In this document: piece after piece, positions 9,360 through 20,576 of the stretch
Position numbering within the stretch: position 1 is the first letter of the stretch
Layout of the letters: every line of letters starts with the position of its first letter
Source: Pelagibius sp050330205
Lineage (GTDB): Bacteria > Pseudomonadota > Alphaproteobacteria > Kiloniellales > Kiloniellaceae
Length of the DNA: 64,000 nucleotides
Direction: 5' to 3'
Assembly (NCBI GenBank): GCA_050330205.1
Contig: JBHJOA010000004.1
Location: forward strand, 27,785 to 91,784
Made by a program: the position numbers and the translations under genes
Notes under the pieces: model-generated
Seen by the model: only the letters and a program-made list of their open reading frames with translations
Databases searched by the model: none
What the model was told of the DNA's origin: nothing

Positions 9360-10445
9360 ATGTCTCAGAACGCTTTGCGGCTGGTGGAGAAAGACACGGT
9401 GGACAAGAAAAAGGCGTTGGACGCGGCCCTGGGGCAGATCGAACGGGCTTTCGGCAAGGGGTCGATTATGAAGCTCGGCGCCGACCAGGTGGTCGAAACC
9501 GAGGTGATCTCGACCGGCTCCCTCGGCCTCGACATCGGGCTCGGTATCGGCGGCCTGCCGCGCGGGCGCGTCGTTGAGATCTACGGGCCGGAGAGTTCCG
9601 GCAAGACCACCCTGGCGCTGCATGTGGTGGCCGAGGCTCAGAAGGCCGGCGGCACCTGCGCCTTTATCGACGCCGAGCACGCCCTCGACCCGGTCTATGC
9701 CGGCAAGCTGGGCTGCACTGTCGAGGACCTGCTGATCTCCCAGCCCGACGCCGGCGAGCAGGCGCTGGAGATCGCCGATACCCTGGTGCGCTCCGGCGCC
9801 ATCGACGTGCTGGTGGTCGACTCGGTGGCGGCCCTGGTGCCGCGTGCCGAACTCGAAGGCGAGATGGGCGACTCCCTGCCGGGACTGCAGGCGCGCCTCA
9901 TGAGCCAGGCGCTGCGCAAGCTGACCTCCTCGATCTCCAAGTCACACACCCTGGTGATCTTCATCAATCAGATCCGCATGAAGATCGGGGTCATGTTCGG
10001 CAATCCGGAAACCACCACCGGCGGCAACGCTCTCAAGTTCTATTCCTCGGTGCGTCTCGATATCCGCCGCATCGGCGCCATCAAGGACCGCGACGTGGTG
10101 GTCGGCAACCAGACCCGTGTGAAGGTGGTGAAGAACAAGATGGCCCCCCCGTTCCGCGTGGTGGAGTTCGACATCACCTACGGCGAGGGCATCTCCAAGA
10201 CCGGCGAATTGCTCGATCTCGGCGTGCAGGCCAACATCGTCGACAAGGCCGGCGCCTGGTTTTCCTACGACGGCCAGCGCATCGGCCAGGGCCGCGAGAA
10301 CGCCAAGACCTTCCTCAAGGAGAACCCGGAGATCGCCAGGCAGATCGAACAGAAGATCCGCGCCAACGCCGGACTGGTCTCGGCGGCGATGCTGGAGGGC
10401 GGCGCCGACGAGCCGGCCGAAGAGGGCGCGGCCGAGGCTTCCTGA
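9360..10445 (+). CDS. recA: Recombinase RecA
   Basis: A 361-residue ATP-dependent strand-exchange protein and LexA co-protease. Visible signatures are Walker A 'GPESSGKTT', the 'DAEHALDP' block, Walker B region 'IDVLVVDSVAALVPRAELEG', L1/L2 regions 'MSQALRKLT' and 'FINQIRMKIGVMFGNPETTT', and an acidic C-terminus ending in AEAS. Two ATGs are adjacent (9357, 9360); 9360 is chosen because its spacing from GGAG (7 nt) is better and the product begins MSQNALRLVEKD as in relatives. The gene has an upstream SOS box and a strong terminator at 10489-10515. Confidence 0.98.
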   Translation: MSQNALRLVEKDTVDKKKALDAALGQIERAFGKGSIMKLGADQVVETEVISTGSLGLDIGLGIGGLPRGRVVEIYGPESSGKTTLALHVVAEAQKAGGTCAFIDAEHALDPVYAGKLGCTVEDLLISQPDAGEQALEIADTLVRSGAIDVLVVDSVAALVPRAELEGEMGDSLPGLQARLMSQALRKLTSSISKSHTLVIFINQIRMKIGVMFGNPETTTGGNALKFYSSVRLDIRRIGAIKDRDVVVGNQTRVKVVKNKMAPPFRVVEFDITYGEGISKTGELLDLGVQANIVDKAGAWFSYDGQRIGQGRENAKTFLKENPEIARQIEQKIRANAGLVSAAMLEGGADEPAEEGAAEAS

Positions 10446-10488
10446 CGGCCAGTTCCGCGACGCTCTCGCGGCTTGAGACTGCAATGGA

Positions 10489-10515
10489 AAACGGGCCCGC
10501 AGCGGGCCCGTTTTT
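10489..10515 (+). terminator. Rho-independent terminator after recA
   Basis: A perfect stem of ACGGGCCC with GGGCCCGT, loop GCAGC, is followed by TTTTT. It is preceded by a run of A, so it could also stop minus-strand transcription from the convergent gene at 10562. Confidence 0.9.
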
Positions 10516-10561
10516 CTGTACGGCGTCGGCGGCCGCGCCGCCTGCTGCTGCGCCGCGCCGC

Positions 10562-11215
10562 CTACTGCAGGGAGTCGAAACCGGCGGTGAAGCCGCGCAG
10601 GGAGATCGGCAGGTTGAAACCCTCGCCCATCGTCGATTCCACATGGGCGACGGCCTGGGTGCCCGCCTTAAAGGCGGCGATCACGTTGTCGTCCATCTGG
10701 AAATAGGCCTGGCAGCCGTCGCGGCGGCAGACCTGGAAAGGCACCGTGGCCAGTTCTCTGCCGTCGACGCTGATCTGCAGGCCGCGGGCGAGCGGCACCC
10801 CGAGGGGCATGGCGATCACGGCGCCGGACTGACGCTCGTCGCCGAAGTGGCCGACGGTCACCTTCAGCACGGGATTCTGGGAACTCTGGTCGATTGCCTG
10901 ATGGACCAGGAAGCAGACGTTCTGCTCGCCGGCCCGCGGCGGCGACGCGCCCGGTGGCGGCGTCGGGGTGCAGCGCTGCACCCAGTCGCCGAAAGCCTGG
11001 CCGGGGGGCTCGGCAGCGGGCGCCTGCCCCTGGGGCGCGGGCTGCACCGGCTGCTGGGTCTGGGCCTGGGCGCCGGTGACCGCGAGGGTCGAGAAGGTCC
11101 CGGCGAGGACGGCGGCGTGGAAGACGGCGCGAAGCCTGTGCGGCCTGACCGCCGCCGTGGGCCCGTGATGAAAGGTCTCGCCGGTGCGGCGAAGCGATTT
11201 GAGGAGTGAAGGCAT
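10562..11215 (-). CDS. Invasion-associated locus B (IalB) family periplasmic protein
   Basis: A 217-residue secreted protein. A long basic N-region is followed by a hydrophobic signal segment ending at about AQA (residue 51), then a proline/glutamine linker. The IalB domain has 'FGDWVQRC' at its start, a later cysteine in 'NVCFLVHQA', and paired cysteines in 'VCRRDGCQAYFQMDD'. IalB was named for a Bartonella invasion protein, but most family members in free-living alphaproteobacteria have no assigned role. The start may be internal, since the N-region before the signal is unusually long. It is convergent with recA and divergent from alaS. Confidence 0.85.
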   Translation of the reverse strand: MPSLLKSLRRTGETFHHGPTAAVRPHRLRAVFHAAVLAGTFSTLAVTGAQAQTQQPVQPAPQGQAPAAEPPGQAFGDWVQRCTPTPPPGASPPRAGEQNVCFLVHQAIDQSSQNPVLKVTVGHFGDERQSGAVIAMPLGVPLARGLQISVDGRELATVPFQVCRRDGCQAYFQMDDNVIAAFKAGTQAVAHVESTMGEGFNLPISLRGFTAGFDSLQ

Positions 11216-11485
11216 GCGGTGAAACTAACTCCTGAGGAAAGGCTTGGCCAGGGCCACGCCTGTGGCCGGGCGCATCCTCCCAGATAGGCGCTGGGACGGG
11301 AGAATGCCAGGGCAAGTCAAGGACATTTTGCCATCGGGCGGCCCCTTGCGGGGGCTCCCCCACCCCTGGCTGCCTCTCCGGTCGCTTGGGGGCCTTTCGG
11401 TGGACAGGCCTTCTGGGGCGCGCTACAACGCTGCGCTTTCGCGCCGGCCCGCCGCGTTGCGGAAGAAATTTAGAACCACTCCAGC

Positions 11486-11512
11486 TTGCAGCGCAAGGCT
11501 ATGGGTTATATT
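11486..11512 (+). promoter_or_regulatory. Candidate alaS promoter (leaderless transcript likely)
   Basis: Within the 305-bp gap 11216-11520, TTGCAG (11486) and TATATT (11507) form a plausible sigma70 promoter, although the spacer is only 15 bp. A start site about 7 nt downstream of TATATT would fall at or next to the alaS ATG, and there is no Shine-Dalgarno sequence before that ATG. The rest of the gap shows GC-rich sequence with short inverted repeats but no gene that I can support. Confidence 0.4.
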
Positions 11513-11520
11513 TATTAGTC

Positions 11521-14181
<2,661 letters not shown>

Positions 14182-14214
14182 TCCCGAACTTCGCCCCTGA
14201 GGCCGAAATTGCAA

Positions 14215-14247
14215 ACGGGCCGAGCTTTCGCTCGGCCCGTTTTCTTT
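14215..14247 (+). terminator. Rho-independent terminator after alaS
   Basis: An 11-bp perfect stem (ACGGGCCGAGC paired with GCTCGGCCCGT) with loop TTTC is followed by a T-rich run. It lies between convergent alaS and the cyclophilin gene and could serve both strands. Confidence 0.92.
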
Positions 14248-14271
14248 GCTGCTGGCTGAGAGCGCCGCCGG

Positions 14272-14829
14272 CTACTTGATGTCGGCTTCGACCTTCAGGG
14301 AGACGATCTGGTCCGGCCCGCGCACCATGCCGCTCTGGTCGCCGCGCGGGGCCTTCTTGATCATGTCGACGTACTCCATGCCTTCGACGACGCGGCCCCA
14401 GACGGTGTACTGGCCGTCGAGAAAGCGCGCCGGCGCGAAGGTGATGAAGAACTGGCTGTTGGCCGAGTTCGGGTCCTGGGTGCGGGCCATGCCGATGACG
14501 CCGCGCTCGAAGGGCTCGGCGGAGAACTCGGCCGGCAGGTCGGGCAGGTCCGAGCCGCCGCGTCCGGTGCCGGTCGGGTCGCCGGTCTGCGCCATGAAGC
14601 CGTCGATGACCCGATGGAACACGATGCCGTCGTAGAAGCCCTGGCGCGTCAGCGTCTTGATCCGCTCGACGTGCTCGGGGGCGAGATCCGGCAGCATCTC
14701 GATCCGCACGTTGCCGTCTTTCAACTCCATGACCAGGACGTTCTCGGGATCCGTTTGGGCGTCGGCCCCGCTGGTTTGAATCGTCATGGCAAGTAATCCG
14801 ATCGCAATGAGTGATAGCAGGGACTTCAT
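14272..14829 (-). CDS. Periplasmic cyclophilin-type peptidyl-prolyl isomerase
   Basis: A 185-residue enzyme that catalyses cis/trans isomerisation of prolyl bonds. A signal peptide (about residues 1-24, ending ADA) targets it to the periplasm. The cyclophilin core is clear: 'GFYDGIVFHRVIDGFMAQTG', 'GVIGMARTQDPNSANSQFFI' and 'FLDGQYTVWGRVVEGMEYVD'. It lies 33 bp downstream of icd on the same strand and converges on alaS across a shared terminator. The gene symbol (ppiA or ppiB type) cannot be fixed from sequence alone. Confidence 0.93.
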   Translation of the reverse strand: MKSLLSLIAIGLLAMTIQTSGADAQTDPENVLVMELKDGNVRIEMLPDLAPEHVERIKTLTRQGFYDGIVFHRVIDGFMAQTGDPTGTGRGGSDLPDLPAEFSAEPFERGVIGMARTQDPNSANSQFFITFAPARFLDGQYTVWGRVVEGMEYVDMIKKAPRGDQSGMVRGPDQIVSLKVEADIK

Positions 14830-14862
14830 ACGCCGAACCCCCTTCGTGGGTGTGATTTGGAT

Positions 14863-16077
14863 TCAGTTCATCGACTTCTTCAGGTTCTCGTCCAGCTTGT
14901 CCATGAACTCGTCGGTGGTCATCCAGGTCTGGTCCGGGCTGATCAGCAGGGCCAGGTCCTTGGTCATGTGGCCGGACTCGACGGTGTCGACGCAGACCTT
15001 TTCCAGGGTCTCGGCGAACTTCACCACCTCCGGCGTGTCGTCGAACTGACCGCGGAACTGCAGGCCGCGGGTCCAGGCGAAGATCGAGGCGATGGGGTTG
15101 GTCGAGGTCGGCTTGCCCTGCTGGTGCAGGCGGTAGTGGCGGGTGACCGTGCCGTGCGCCGCCTCGGACTCGATGGTCTTGCCGTCCGGCGTCATCAGCA
15201 CCGAGGTCATCAGGCCGAGCGAACCGAAGCCCTGGGCCACGGTGTCCGACTGCACGTCGCCGTCGTAGTTCTTGCAGGCCCAGACGTAGCCGCCGGACCA
15301 CTTCATGGCGGCCGCGACCATGTCGTCGATCAGCCGGTGCTCGTAGTGGATGCCCTTGGCCGCGAAAGCCTTCTTGAAGTCCTTCTCGTAGACTTCCTCG
15401 AAGATGTCCTTGAAGCGCCCGTCGTAGACCTTGAGGATGGTGTTCTTGGTCGAGAGATAGACCGGCCAGCCGAGGTTGAGGCCGTAGTTCAGGCAGGCGC
15501 TGGCGAAGCCGCGGATCGACTCGTCCAGGTTGTACATGCCCATGGCGACGCCGGCCTCGGGGAAGTCGAAAACGTCATAGCTGGTCGGCGCGCCGCCGTC
15601 GGCCGGCTGGAAGGTCATGGTCAGCTTGCCGGGACCGGGCACCTTGAAGTCGGTGGCGCGGTACTGGTCGCCGTAGGCGTGGCGGCCGATGACGATCGGC
15701 TGGGTCCAGCCCGGCACCAGGCGCGGCACGTTTTGCATGATGATGGGCTGGCGGAAAATCGTGCCGCCGACGATGTTGCGGATGGTGCCATTGGGCGAGC
15801 GCCACATCTTCTTCAGGCCGAACTCGGCGACCCGGCCCTCGTCGGGGGTGATGGTGGCGCACTTGACGCCGACCCGGTACTGCTTGATGGCGTTGGCGGA
15901 GTCGATGGTGATCTGGTCGTCGGTCTCGTCGCGCTTCTCGACCGAGAGGTCGTAGTACTTCAGGTCGACGTCGAGATAGGGAAGGATCAGCTTGTCCTTG
16001 ATCTTCGCCCAGATGATCCGCGTCATTTCATCGCCGTCGAGCTCGACGATCGGGTTCTTGACCTTGATTTTCCCCAT
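14863..16077 (-). CDS. icd: NADP-dependent isocitrate dehydrogenase
   Basis: A 404-residue TCA-cycle enzyme (isocitrate to 2-oxoglutarate). It is the eukaryote-like homodimeric type seen in alphaproteobacteria: it begins 'MGKIKVKNPIVELDGDEMTR', has the substrate-site segment 'MWRSPNGTIRNIVGGTIFRQ' and metal-site segment 'YVWACKNYDGDVQSDTVAQG', and ends with the 'HGTVTRHYRLHQQGKPTSTN' nucleotide-binding region. ATG 16077 is chosen because GGAGG lies just upstream and the preceding in-frame codons look non-coding. It is transcribed with the downstream cyclophilin. Confidence 0.97.
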   Translation of the reverse strand: MGKIKVKNPIVELDGDEMTRIIWAKIKDKLILPYLDVDLKYYDLSVEKRDETDDQITIDSANAIKQYRVGVKCATITPDEGRVAEFGLKKMWRSPNGTIRNIVGGTIFRQPIIMQNVPRLVPGWTQPIVIGRHAYGDQYRATDFKVPGPGKLTMTFQPADGGAPTSYDVFDFPEAGVAMGMYNLDESIRGFASACLNYGLNLGWPVYLSTKNTILKVYDGRFKDIFEEVYEKDFKKAFAAKGIHYEHRLIDDMVAAAMKWSGGYVWACKNYDGDVQSDTVAQGFGSLGLMTSVLMTPDGKTIESEAAHGTVTRHYRLHQQGKPTSTNPIASIFAWTRGLQFRGQFDDTPEVVKFAETLEKVCVDTVESGHMTKDLALLISPDQTWMTTDEFMDKLDENLKKSMN

Positions 16078-16206
16078 CTTTTTCCTCCAGAGACACACGC
16101 CATCACGGCCGCGGCGGGTCGGGCCCGACCGTATTTTGCGGCGCAAGATAGCAGGCTTCGGCGGCGGCGCAAGCCGGCCCGCGAAGACCGGCCGCGGGGG
16201 CGCGGA

Positions 16207-16788
16207 CTACATGCGCTCGATCTTGTCGGGCAGGGCGGGGAGCGGCGCCTTGGCCGCCACCTTGAGCACGTCCTCGACTCGCTCGACCACGTGGAACAGC
16301 CCGGCGCTGCCGCCGCGCAGGTAGCCCTCGGCGGTCTGGTGCTCCACCAGCCGCAGCAGCGGGTCCCAGTAGCCTTCGACATTGACCAGGATGACCGGCT
16401 TGTCGTGCAGCTTCAGCTGGCGCCAGGTGATGATCTCGAAGGTCTCGTCCAGGGTGCCGAGGCCGCCGGGCAGGGCGCAGAAGGCATCGGAGCGCTCCGC
16501 CATCAGCTGCTTCCGGGCGTGCATGGACTGCACCACGATGTATTCCGAGGCGGCGCGGTGGCCGGCCTCGAGGTCTTCCAGGTGCTGCGGAATGATGCCC
16601 ACCAGCCGGCCGCCGCTGCCGAGGGCGCCTTCGGCGACGGCCCCCATCAGGCCGACACGGCCGCCGCCGTAGACGATGTCGACGCCGGCCTCGGCCGCCA
16701 GGGCGCCCAGCTGGCGGGCCGCCTGCAGGTGGCTCGGGCGGACCTGGCTCGAGGAGCCGCAATAGACGCAGAGCGCACGGATTCCCAT
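16207..16788 (-). CDS. LOG family protein (cytokinin riboside 5'-monophosphate phosphoribohydrolase-like)
   Basis: A 193-residue Rossmann-fold protein of the LOG/TIGR00730 family. The diagnostic motif is 'ALPGGLGTLDETFEIITWRQL', which contains PGGxGTxxE, preceded by 'YGGGRVGLMGAVAEGAL'. The N-terminal strand 'ALCVYCGSSS' is also typical. Family members hydrolyse nucleoside 5'-monophosphates to base and ribose 5-phosphate; in bacteria the physiological substrate is mostly unproven. The start could be ATG 16788 or GTG 16794. It stands alone, upstream of icd on the same strand. Confidence 0.92.
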   Translation of the reverse strand: MGIRALCVYCGSSSQVRPSHLQAARQLGALAAEAGVDIVYGGGRVGLMGAVAEGALGSGGRLVGIIPQHLEDLEAGHRAASEYIVVQSMHARKQLMAERSDAFCALPGGLGTLDETFEIITWRQLKLHDKPVILVNVEGYWDPLLRLVEHQTAEGYLRGGSAGLFHVVERVEDVLKVAAKAPLPALPDKIERM

Positions 16789-17032
16789 CTTCACAAACTC
16801 GTTACCGGCCGGCCCGGTCCCAGGGCGGCGTTGAAATCGGACGCCGATTCAGTAGTGTAGAGGCGCGTCACTTCTCGTGATCGCCTTGTAGCACAGGCCT
16901 GTCACCCCCATCCAGATCAGGTCGTCTCGGGGCAATGTCCGAATGCCGCTCGGATTGGCGCGCTGAGAAACCACGTTGAAATATGCCCGGGTGCTGACCG
17001 CACGGGGCGTAGCAAACAAGGAGCGGGTCACA

Positions 17033-17572
17033 ATGAAGAGCAAGATCAGGATATTCGCGGCGGCTTCCCTGGCGGTTGCCGGCGGTGTTGCGTTGGGTGC
17101 GGTTACACTGGGTCAACCCGCGTTGGGCCAGTCTGCGGGGCCGGGCACGCTCCAACTCGCCGACGCGGCAAAGATGGCTGCGGTGAAGGAGCGTCAGGAA
17201 CTCATGAAGTCGGTCGGCGGCAACATGCGCACCGTGACCGAGTTCCTGAAGGAGTCCAAGGGCACCATGGCCGAGGCCGAAGCCGCCGCCGCCAAGATCG
17301 GCGAACTCGCGGGAAGCATCCCGGCGGCCTTCGAGACCGAGGCGACCCTGGACGAGATGGATGCCGTCGGCAAGAACCGCGGCAAGCCGGAGATCTGGCT
17401 GAACTGGGATGGCTTCGTCGAGAAGGCCAGCATTCTGGAAGAAAAGAGCGGCGCGCTTGTGGTCGCCTTCCAGGGCGGCGACGGGGCGGCCATCGAGGCG
17501 GCCTTCGCCGACATGGGCCGGAACGGCTGCGGCGGATGCCACGAGGACTTCCGCGGGCCGCAGGTCGATTAG
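17033..17572 (+). CDS. Cytochrome c' (class II c-type cytochrome)
   Basis: A 179-residue periplasmic haem protein. A signal peptide (about residues 1-34) precedes a four-helix-bundle sequence, and a C-terminal haem site C166-G-G-C169-H170 lies only nine residues from the end, as in cytochromes c'. ATG 17033 follows AAGGAG. Cytochromes c' bind NO and gases or act in electron transfer; the exact role is not shown. A diheme cytochrome gene follows after 25 bp, so the two are probably co-expressed. Confidence 0.9.
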   Translation: MKSKIRIFAAASLAVAGGVALGAVTLGQPALGQSAGPGTLQLADAAKMAAVKERQELMKSVGGNMRTVTEFLKESKGTMAEAEAAAAKIGELAGSIPAAFETEATLDEMDAVGKNRGKPEIWLNWDGFVEKASILEEKSGALVVAFQGGDGAAIEAAFADMGRNGCGGCHEDFRGPQVD

Positions 17573-17597
17573 CCTGCGGACGGGCGGGAGCGGCGAT

Positions 17598-18527
17598 TTG
17601 CGGCCGGACGGCGACCGCTGGCGGACAAGGCGGGCCCTCGTGCCCTCGCTTCTGCCCGCCATCGTCCTGCTGCTGGTGTCGACTATGGCCGCGCCGGCGC
17701 AGGACACTGCCGTAGAGGTCGGCGAGATCGTCGACCCGGCGGTAGAGCGTGGCGAATACATCTTCCAGGCGGCGGGCTGCCTCGGCTGCCACACCGATGC
17801 CAAGGGCGGCGGCGAAGCGCTGGCCGGCGGGCGGGCGCTGGCCACGCCCTTCGGCACCTTCTACAGCCCCAACATCACACCGGACCCGCGCAGCGGCATC
17901 GGCGCCTGGCGGCTGCAGGATTTCGTGGCCGCCTTGCGCCACGGCACCTCGCCGCGTGGCGGTTCCTACTACCCGGCCTTTCCCTACACCTCCTACAGCG
18001 GCATGACCGACCAGGACATGCGCGACCTCTTCGCCTATCTCATGGCGCAGCCGCCGGTGGCGCAGGCGAACCGGCCGCACGAACTCGATTTCCCCTACAA
18101 CCTGCGCTTCACGCTGGGTGTCTGGAAGGCCCTCTATCTGGAGGCCGGCGCCTTCAGGCCCGACGCGAACCGCGATGCGCAGTGGAACCGCGGCGCCTAC
18201 CTGGTGCGTCATCTCGGCCACTGCGGCGAATGCCATTCGCCGCGTGGTTTTCTCGGCGCCGTCGACGCCGAACGGGAGTTGGCGGGGAACCCCGTCGGGC
18301 CCGACGGCGGCCGGGTGCCGAACCTCACACCGGGCCGCAGCAGCTTCGCGGGCTGGAGCGAATCGGACATCGCCTATGCTCTGAAGACCGGCATCACGCC
18401 GGACGGCGATTTCCTCGGCGAGGCAATGGGCGAGGTGATCGACAACAGCACGAGTCGCCTGACGGACGAAGACCTGGCGGCGATTGCCAAGTATCTCAAG
18501 GACTTACCACCGAAGCCGTCGCCCTGA
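17598..18527 (+). CDS. Diheme c-type cytochrome
   Basis: About 309 residues with a signal segment (basic RWRTRR, then LVPSLLPAIVLLLVSTMAAP) and two class I haem sites, CLGCH at about residue 61 and CGECH in 'VRHLGHCGECHSPRGFLGAV'. The motifs 'FGTFYSPNITPDPRSGIGAW' and 'VPNLTPG' are characteristic of diheme cytochrome subunits of periplasmic dehydrogenases (for example membrane-bound alcohol/gluconate dehydrogenases). No dehydrogenase subunit lies beside it, so its donor is unknown. The start is uncertain: TTG 17598 gives a good signal peptide, and GTG 17640 is the alternative. Confidence 0.88.
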   Translation: MRPDGDRWRTRRALVPSLLPAIVLLLVSTMAAPAQDTAVEVGEIVDPAVERGEYIFQAAGCLGCHTDAKGGGEALAGGRALATPFGTFYSPNITPDPRSGIGAWRLQDFVAALRHGTSPRGGSYYPAFPYTSYSGMTDQDMRDLFAYLMAQPPVAQANRPHELDFPYNLRFTLGVWKALYLEAGAFRPDANRDAQWNRGAYLVRHLGHCGECHSPRGFLGAVDAERELAGNPVGPDGGRVPNLTPGRSSFAGWSESDIAYALKTGITPDGDFLGEAMGEVIDNSTSRLTDEDLAAIAKYLKDLPPKPSP

Positions 18528-18600
18528 ACGCGGCTTGCCGCCATTGCGCCCACGCCGCCCGCGTACTAGGCTGTCGCACGGGGTGTGGAGGCTAGGCGAA

Positions 18601-19755
18601 GTGCAGAGGGCAGCAATCGCAGTCGGTGCGGTGGCCGTAGTGGCCGCGGCACTTCTCGGATACTACCTGATCGGCGGCGACGGGCAGGAGCCGGCAATCG
18701 TGGCCGAGAGCCCGAGCACAGCGGCGCCCACCGATTCCACCGCCGCGCCACCGCCACCGCCGATCCCAAGCGACACGGCCGGCCAACCGGATACCGCGGC
18801 CACGGCAGAGTCCGCGGCCGGCGAGAGCGCGCCGGTGGTCGAGGTGAGGCCGCGGACTCCGGCGGCAGCTTCCGATGCGGTCGCCGTGCCCGCCGAGGCG
18901 CCGGCAGGCGAGGCGCCGACATTCGACGTGGTCAGGGTCGAGCGCAGCGGCGAGACGGTGATCGCCGGCCGCGCCGCGCCGGACAGCGAAGTCAATGTGA
19001 CCACCCAGGACGGCACCTCGCTCGGTCGGGCCCGCGCCGACAGCAGCGGCAGCTGGGCGATCGTCGCCGAGCAACCGTTGGCGCCGGGCAGCCACGAGAT
19101 CGGCATCGCCGCGGAAGGCGCCGAAGGCGCGCAGCGGCTGTCGGAAGACGTCGTCGTGGTGGTGGTGCCCGAGGCGAGGCCGGCCCCGGTGCCGGCGCCG
19201 GCGGAAACGCCGGCGGCCACGGAAGAGCAGGTTCTCGCAGTACTCACGCCGCGCCAGGGTGGTGCCAGCCGGGTGCTGCCGCAGGAGGCCGAGGACGGCA
19301 TTGCCGAGGGAGACCTGGTGCTCGACAGCGTCGACTACGACGAGGCCGGTCAGGCGGTGATCGGCGGCCGCGCCGCGCCGGGCAGCCGAGTCCAGGTCTA
19401 TCTCGACAACCGCGTGCTGGGCGACACTGTTGCCGGCGACGACGGCCGCTGGAGCCTGGCTCCGGAGGATCCCGTCGTCGAGGGCATGCACGCGCTGCGC
19501 GTCGACCAGGTGGACCAGGGCGGTGAGGTCATTGCCCGTGTGGAGACACCGTTCTCGCGCCAGGCCGTGCGCGTGGCGCAGGACAACGAGGAGTTCGTTA
19601 TCGTGCAGCCCGGCAATTCGCTGTGGCGCATCGCGCGGCGCACCTACGGCCAGGGGTTGCAGTATTCGGTGATTTACCAGGCCAACAGGGACCAGATTCG
19701 CGATCCCGACCTTATCTATCCGGGCCAGGTCTTCGAACTTCCCAGAACGAACTAG
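18601..19755 (+). CDS. LysM-domain protein with two Ig-like modules
   Basis: A 384-residue envelope protein. An N-terminal transmembrane or signal-anchor segment (residues 4-24, AAIAVGAVAVVAAALLGYYL) is followed by an Ala/Pro/Thr-rich linker. Two related bacterial Ig-like modules follow (about 110-180 and 240-315; compare 'ERSGETVIAGRAAPDSEVNV' and 'DEAGQAVIGGRAAPGSRVQV'). A C-terminal LysM domain ('VQPGNSLWRIARRTYGQGLQ...YPGQVFELP') binds peptidoglycan. GTG 18601 is supported by GGAGG nine bases upstream. This membrane-anchored Ig-LysM architecture is common in Rhodospirillales; no enzyme domain is visible. Confidence 0.85.
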   Translation: MQRAAIAVGAVAVVAAALLGYYLIGGDGQEPAIVAESPSTAAPTDSTAAPPPPPIPSDTAGQPDTAATAESAAGESAPVVEVRPRTPAAASDAVAVPAEAPAGEAPTFDVVRVERSGETVIAGRAAPDSEVNVTTQDGTSLGRARADSSGSWAIVAEQPLAPGSHEIGIAAEGAEGAQRLSEDVVVVVVPEARPAPVPAPAETPAATEEQVLAVLTPRQGGASRVLPQEAEDGIAEGDLVLDSVDYDEAGQAVIGGRAAPGSRVQVYLDNRVLGDTVAGDDGRWSLAPEDPVVEGMHALRVDQVDQGGEVIARVETPFSRQAVRVAQDNEEFVIVQPGNSLWRIARRTYGQGLQYSVIYQANRDQIRDPDLIYPGQVFELPRTN

Positions 19756-19855
19756 CCGGCTGTCGTAAGAGCGCTCGAGCGCCTTGCCGCACCCATCCTC
19801 AACAGATTGGTAGCGGAGAACCGGCGGCGCGCGCCGGTTCGACGCGCCCCGGCAG

Positions 19856-20419
19856 TCAGGCTTCGGCCGTCAGCTCGGGCGTCAGTTCGGGCGTCGGTGC
19901 GTCCTCGTCGGCGGGCTCCGCCGGTGCGCTGCGAAGGGCGATGGCCTCGCCCAGCAGGTCGAGGTAGGGCTTGAAATCGAGGATAAGGGCGACGGCGGTG
20001 GCGATGACGCTCACCGGCGTGCGCGGATCGGCAGGCGCCAGTTCGCCTTCCAGCACCATGTCCTGATCGGGCGACAGCAGGATGTGGCCGCGCTGCAGGC
20101 GGTCGGTCGCGGCCATCACGCTGCGTGCCAGGCGGCGGGCTTCCGGCGATTCCGCACTGAAGGGCAGCTTGCCGAGATTTGCGCGCAGGCGCAGCGGCGC
20201 CGATCGGCTGGCGAGTTCGGCCTCGAAGGCGACGCCGCAGGCGCAGAAGCGGAAATGCAGCGGACGGTCCGTCGAACTCCGCTGGATGTGGCCGTCTTCG
20301 CCGATGGCGATGCTGCCGACTTCCAGGGGCAGCGGCGTGTCGGCGACCTGCTGCAGCGCCGACTTGCCGGGCGGCTCTGCGGAGGCGGAAGCGGTGGGCC
20401 CGATTCCCTTATTGTCCAA
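19856..20419 (-). CDS. Uncharacterised protein, possibly YbjN/secretion-chaperone-like
   Basis: About 187 residues, soluble, with no signal peptide. The central part ('GEDGHIQRSSTDRPLHFRFC' then 'SAPLRLRANLGKLPFSAESP') and a following pair of helices recall small alpha/beta YbjN or type III chaperone-like folds, but the resemblance is weak and no motif is decisive. The last 30 residues are rich in Pro, Glu and Ala (APTPELTPELTAEA). The frame is open far upstream into the psd promoter region; TTG 20419 after GGAG is a guess and ATG 20560 is another. It is divergent from psd. Confidence 0.6.
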   Translation of the reverse strand: MDNKGIGPTASASAEPPGKSALQQVADTPLPLEVGSIAIGEDGHIQRSSTDRPLHFRFCACGVAFEAELASRSAPLRLRANLGKLPFSAESPEARRLARSVMAATDRLQRGHILLSPDQDMVLEGELAPADPRTPVSVIATAVALILDFKPYLDLLGEAIALRSAPAEPADEDAPTPELTPELTAEA

Positions 20420-20576
20420 GACCTTGGCTCCCGGCGGGTTCAACGGAGCTTGACTAGCATGGTAGCTTTTAACGATCGGTAAACTATCGTCGCCGCGTGA
20501 TTTTTCGACTGTTTGGCCCGGCCCGGCATGTTTTATTAGGCGGAGACGGAATATCTTCATTTGACAGGAAAAATCT

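Noticed and set aside
9281..9577. A 98-codon plus-strand frame overlapping the recA start
   Set aside because: It runs out of frame into recA, and its composition after recA begins is clearly a shadow; only the short SD-preceded frame at 9301 was kept.
14857..16860. Plus-strand frame of about 667 codons over icd and the LOG gene
   Set aside because: It runs antisense across two well-identified genes and shows only mirrored composition.
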